From NCBI GenBank assembly GCA_903839965.1, contig CAIMEK010000584.1, positions 1-5,401 on the forward strand: a DNA stretch of 5,401 nucleotides, in the 5' to 3' direction. The notes under the pieces are model-generated. The model was given only the letters and a program-made list of their open reading frames with translations. It did not search any database and was not told the origin of the DNA. Both the position numbers and the translations under genes were made by a program. Source of the stretch: an uncultured Acetobacteraceae bacterium. GTDB taxonomy: Bacteria > Pseudomonadota > Alphaproteobacteria > Acetobacterales > Acetobacteraceae. Positions 4,885 through 5,401 of this stretch are shown here, piece by piece (within the stretch, counting starts at the first letter, position 1; each line of letters opens with the position of its first letter).

Positions 4885-5401
4885 ATGTCCATCGCCGACG
4901 ACATCGCTTTCGCGCACAAACTTGCCGACGCGGCGGGGGAAGTGATCCGTCCCTATTTCCGCCAGCGCATCGAGGTGATCGACAAGGGCCAGGGCGTTGC
5001 CATGTTCGATCCGGTGACCGCGGCCGACAAGCGCGCCGAGGAAGCCATCCGCGCTCTCATCAAGGCCGAACGGCCCCGGGACGGCATCCTGGGTGAGGAA
5101 TATGGGGAGGAAGCGGGCACCAGCGGGCGCGTCTGGGTGATCGATCCGGTCGACGGCACGCGCGCCTTCATTACCGGCCAGACTCAATGGGGCACCTTGA
5201 TCGCGCTGAACGAGGGCGGCGCGCCAGTGCTCGGAATTCTCGACCAGCCGGTTTTGCGCGAGCGCTTTGTGGGAACGGCGGCAGGCAGCTTCCTGCATTC
5301 GCCCGAAGGCAAGAGCCGGCTCGCGACGCGGTCCTGCGTGGGGCTCGGTACGGCCGTGCTGATGACTACCCATCCCTGGGATTATTTCACCGAATCCGAA
5401 C
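4885..5401 (+). CDS. hisN: Inositol-monophosphatase-family enzyme, probable histidinol-phosphatase, 3'-truncated by the window
   Basis: 172 codons are visible before the right edge; a full member has about 260 residues, so the C-terminal third is missing. Seen: a helical start IADDIAFAHKLADAAGEVIRPYF, DPVTAADKRAEEAIR (42-56), the metal-binding GEE (70-72), and WVIDPVDGTRAF (84-95), the family signature in which Asp87 and Asp90 bind the catalytic Mg ions. TGQTQWGTLIAL (97-108) and a THPWDYF stretch (162-168) also fit the HisN-type branch. Known: this branch removes phosphate from L-histidinol phosphate, the penultimate step of histidine biosynthesis; related enzymes act on inositol phosphate or 3'-phosphoadenosine phosphates, so the substrate is inferred. 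The ATG at 4885 fits the usual N-terminus, but its ribosome site is weak (GAG at 4873-4875). An in-frame TTG at 4858 would add nine residues. Confidence 0.88.
   Translation, partial: MSIADDIAFAHKLADAAGEVIRPYFRQRIEVIDKGQGVAMFDPVTAADKRAEEAIRALIKAERPRDGILGEEYGEEAGTSGRVWVIDPVDGTRAFITGQTQWGTLIALNEGGAPVLGILDQPVLRERFVGTAAGSFLHSPEGKSRLATRSCVGLGTAVLMTTHPWDYFTESE

Noticed and set aside
4234..5373. Minus-strand open frame of 379 codons opposite typA and hisN
   Set aside because: It spans two real genes and their gap, has shadow-type composition, and its equal length to the other antisense frame appears to be coincidence.

Overview
The window reads as chromosomal DNA of a high-GC alphaproteobacterium, most likely a member of Rhodospirillales (Acetobacteraceae-like). 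This inference rests on strong G/C bias at third codon positions, on TypA and NAD(P)H-hydrate epimerase N-termini of the form I know from that order, and on the presence of a bactofilin and a PfkB-type adenosine kinase. No sequence search was possible.

Layout from left to right. Bases 1-161 (minus strand) hold the first 53 codons of an NAD(P)H-hydrate epimerase (Nnr/YjeF_N), which runs off the left edge. It is divergent from a small four-helix membrane protein of the CopD-like family (337-792, plus). That gene converges on a bactofilin (843-1499, minus, GTG start), and a 15-bp-stem hairpin fills most of the 50 bases between the two stops. The bactofilin is divergent from a PfkB-family kinase, probably adenosine kinase (1755-2756, plus), across a 255-base gap. 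A 208-base gap with several inverted repeats follows. Then come typA/bipA (2965-4797, plus), encoding the ribosome-associated GTPase, and 87 bases later the first 172 codons of an inositol-monophosphatase-family enzyme, probably histidinol-phosphatase HisN (4885 onward, plus), cut by the right edge.

The genes are housekeeping functions with no obvious shared pathway: cofactor repair, cytoskeleton, purine salvage, translation/stress GTPase and histidine biosynthesis. Only typA-hisN are arranged so that co-transcription is likely. I see no mobile element, CRISPR array, tRNA, rRNA or defence system, and no gene-free stretch longer than 300 bases. The most notable signals are a drop in GC between the left half (about 73% in sampled lines of the kinase) and typA (about 57% in its 5' third), a cluster of non-consensus residues in the same part of TypA, and strong hairpins in the intergenic regions. 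I found no convincing undescribed system.
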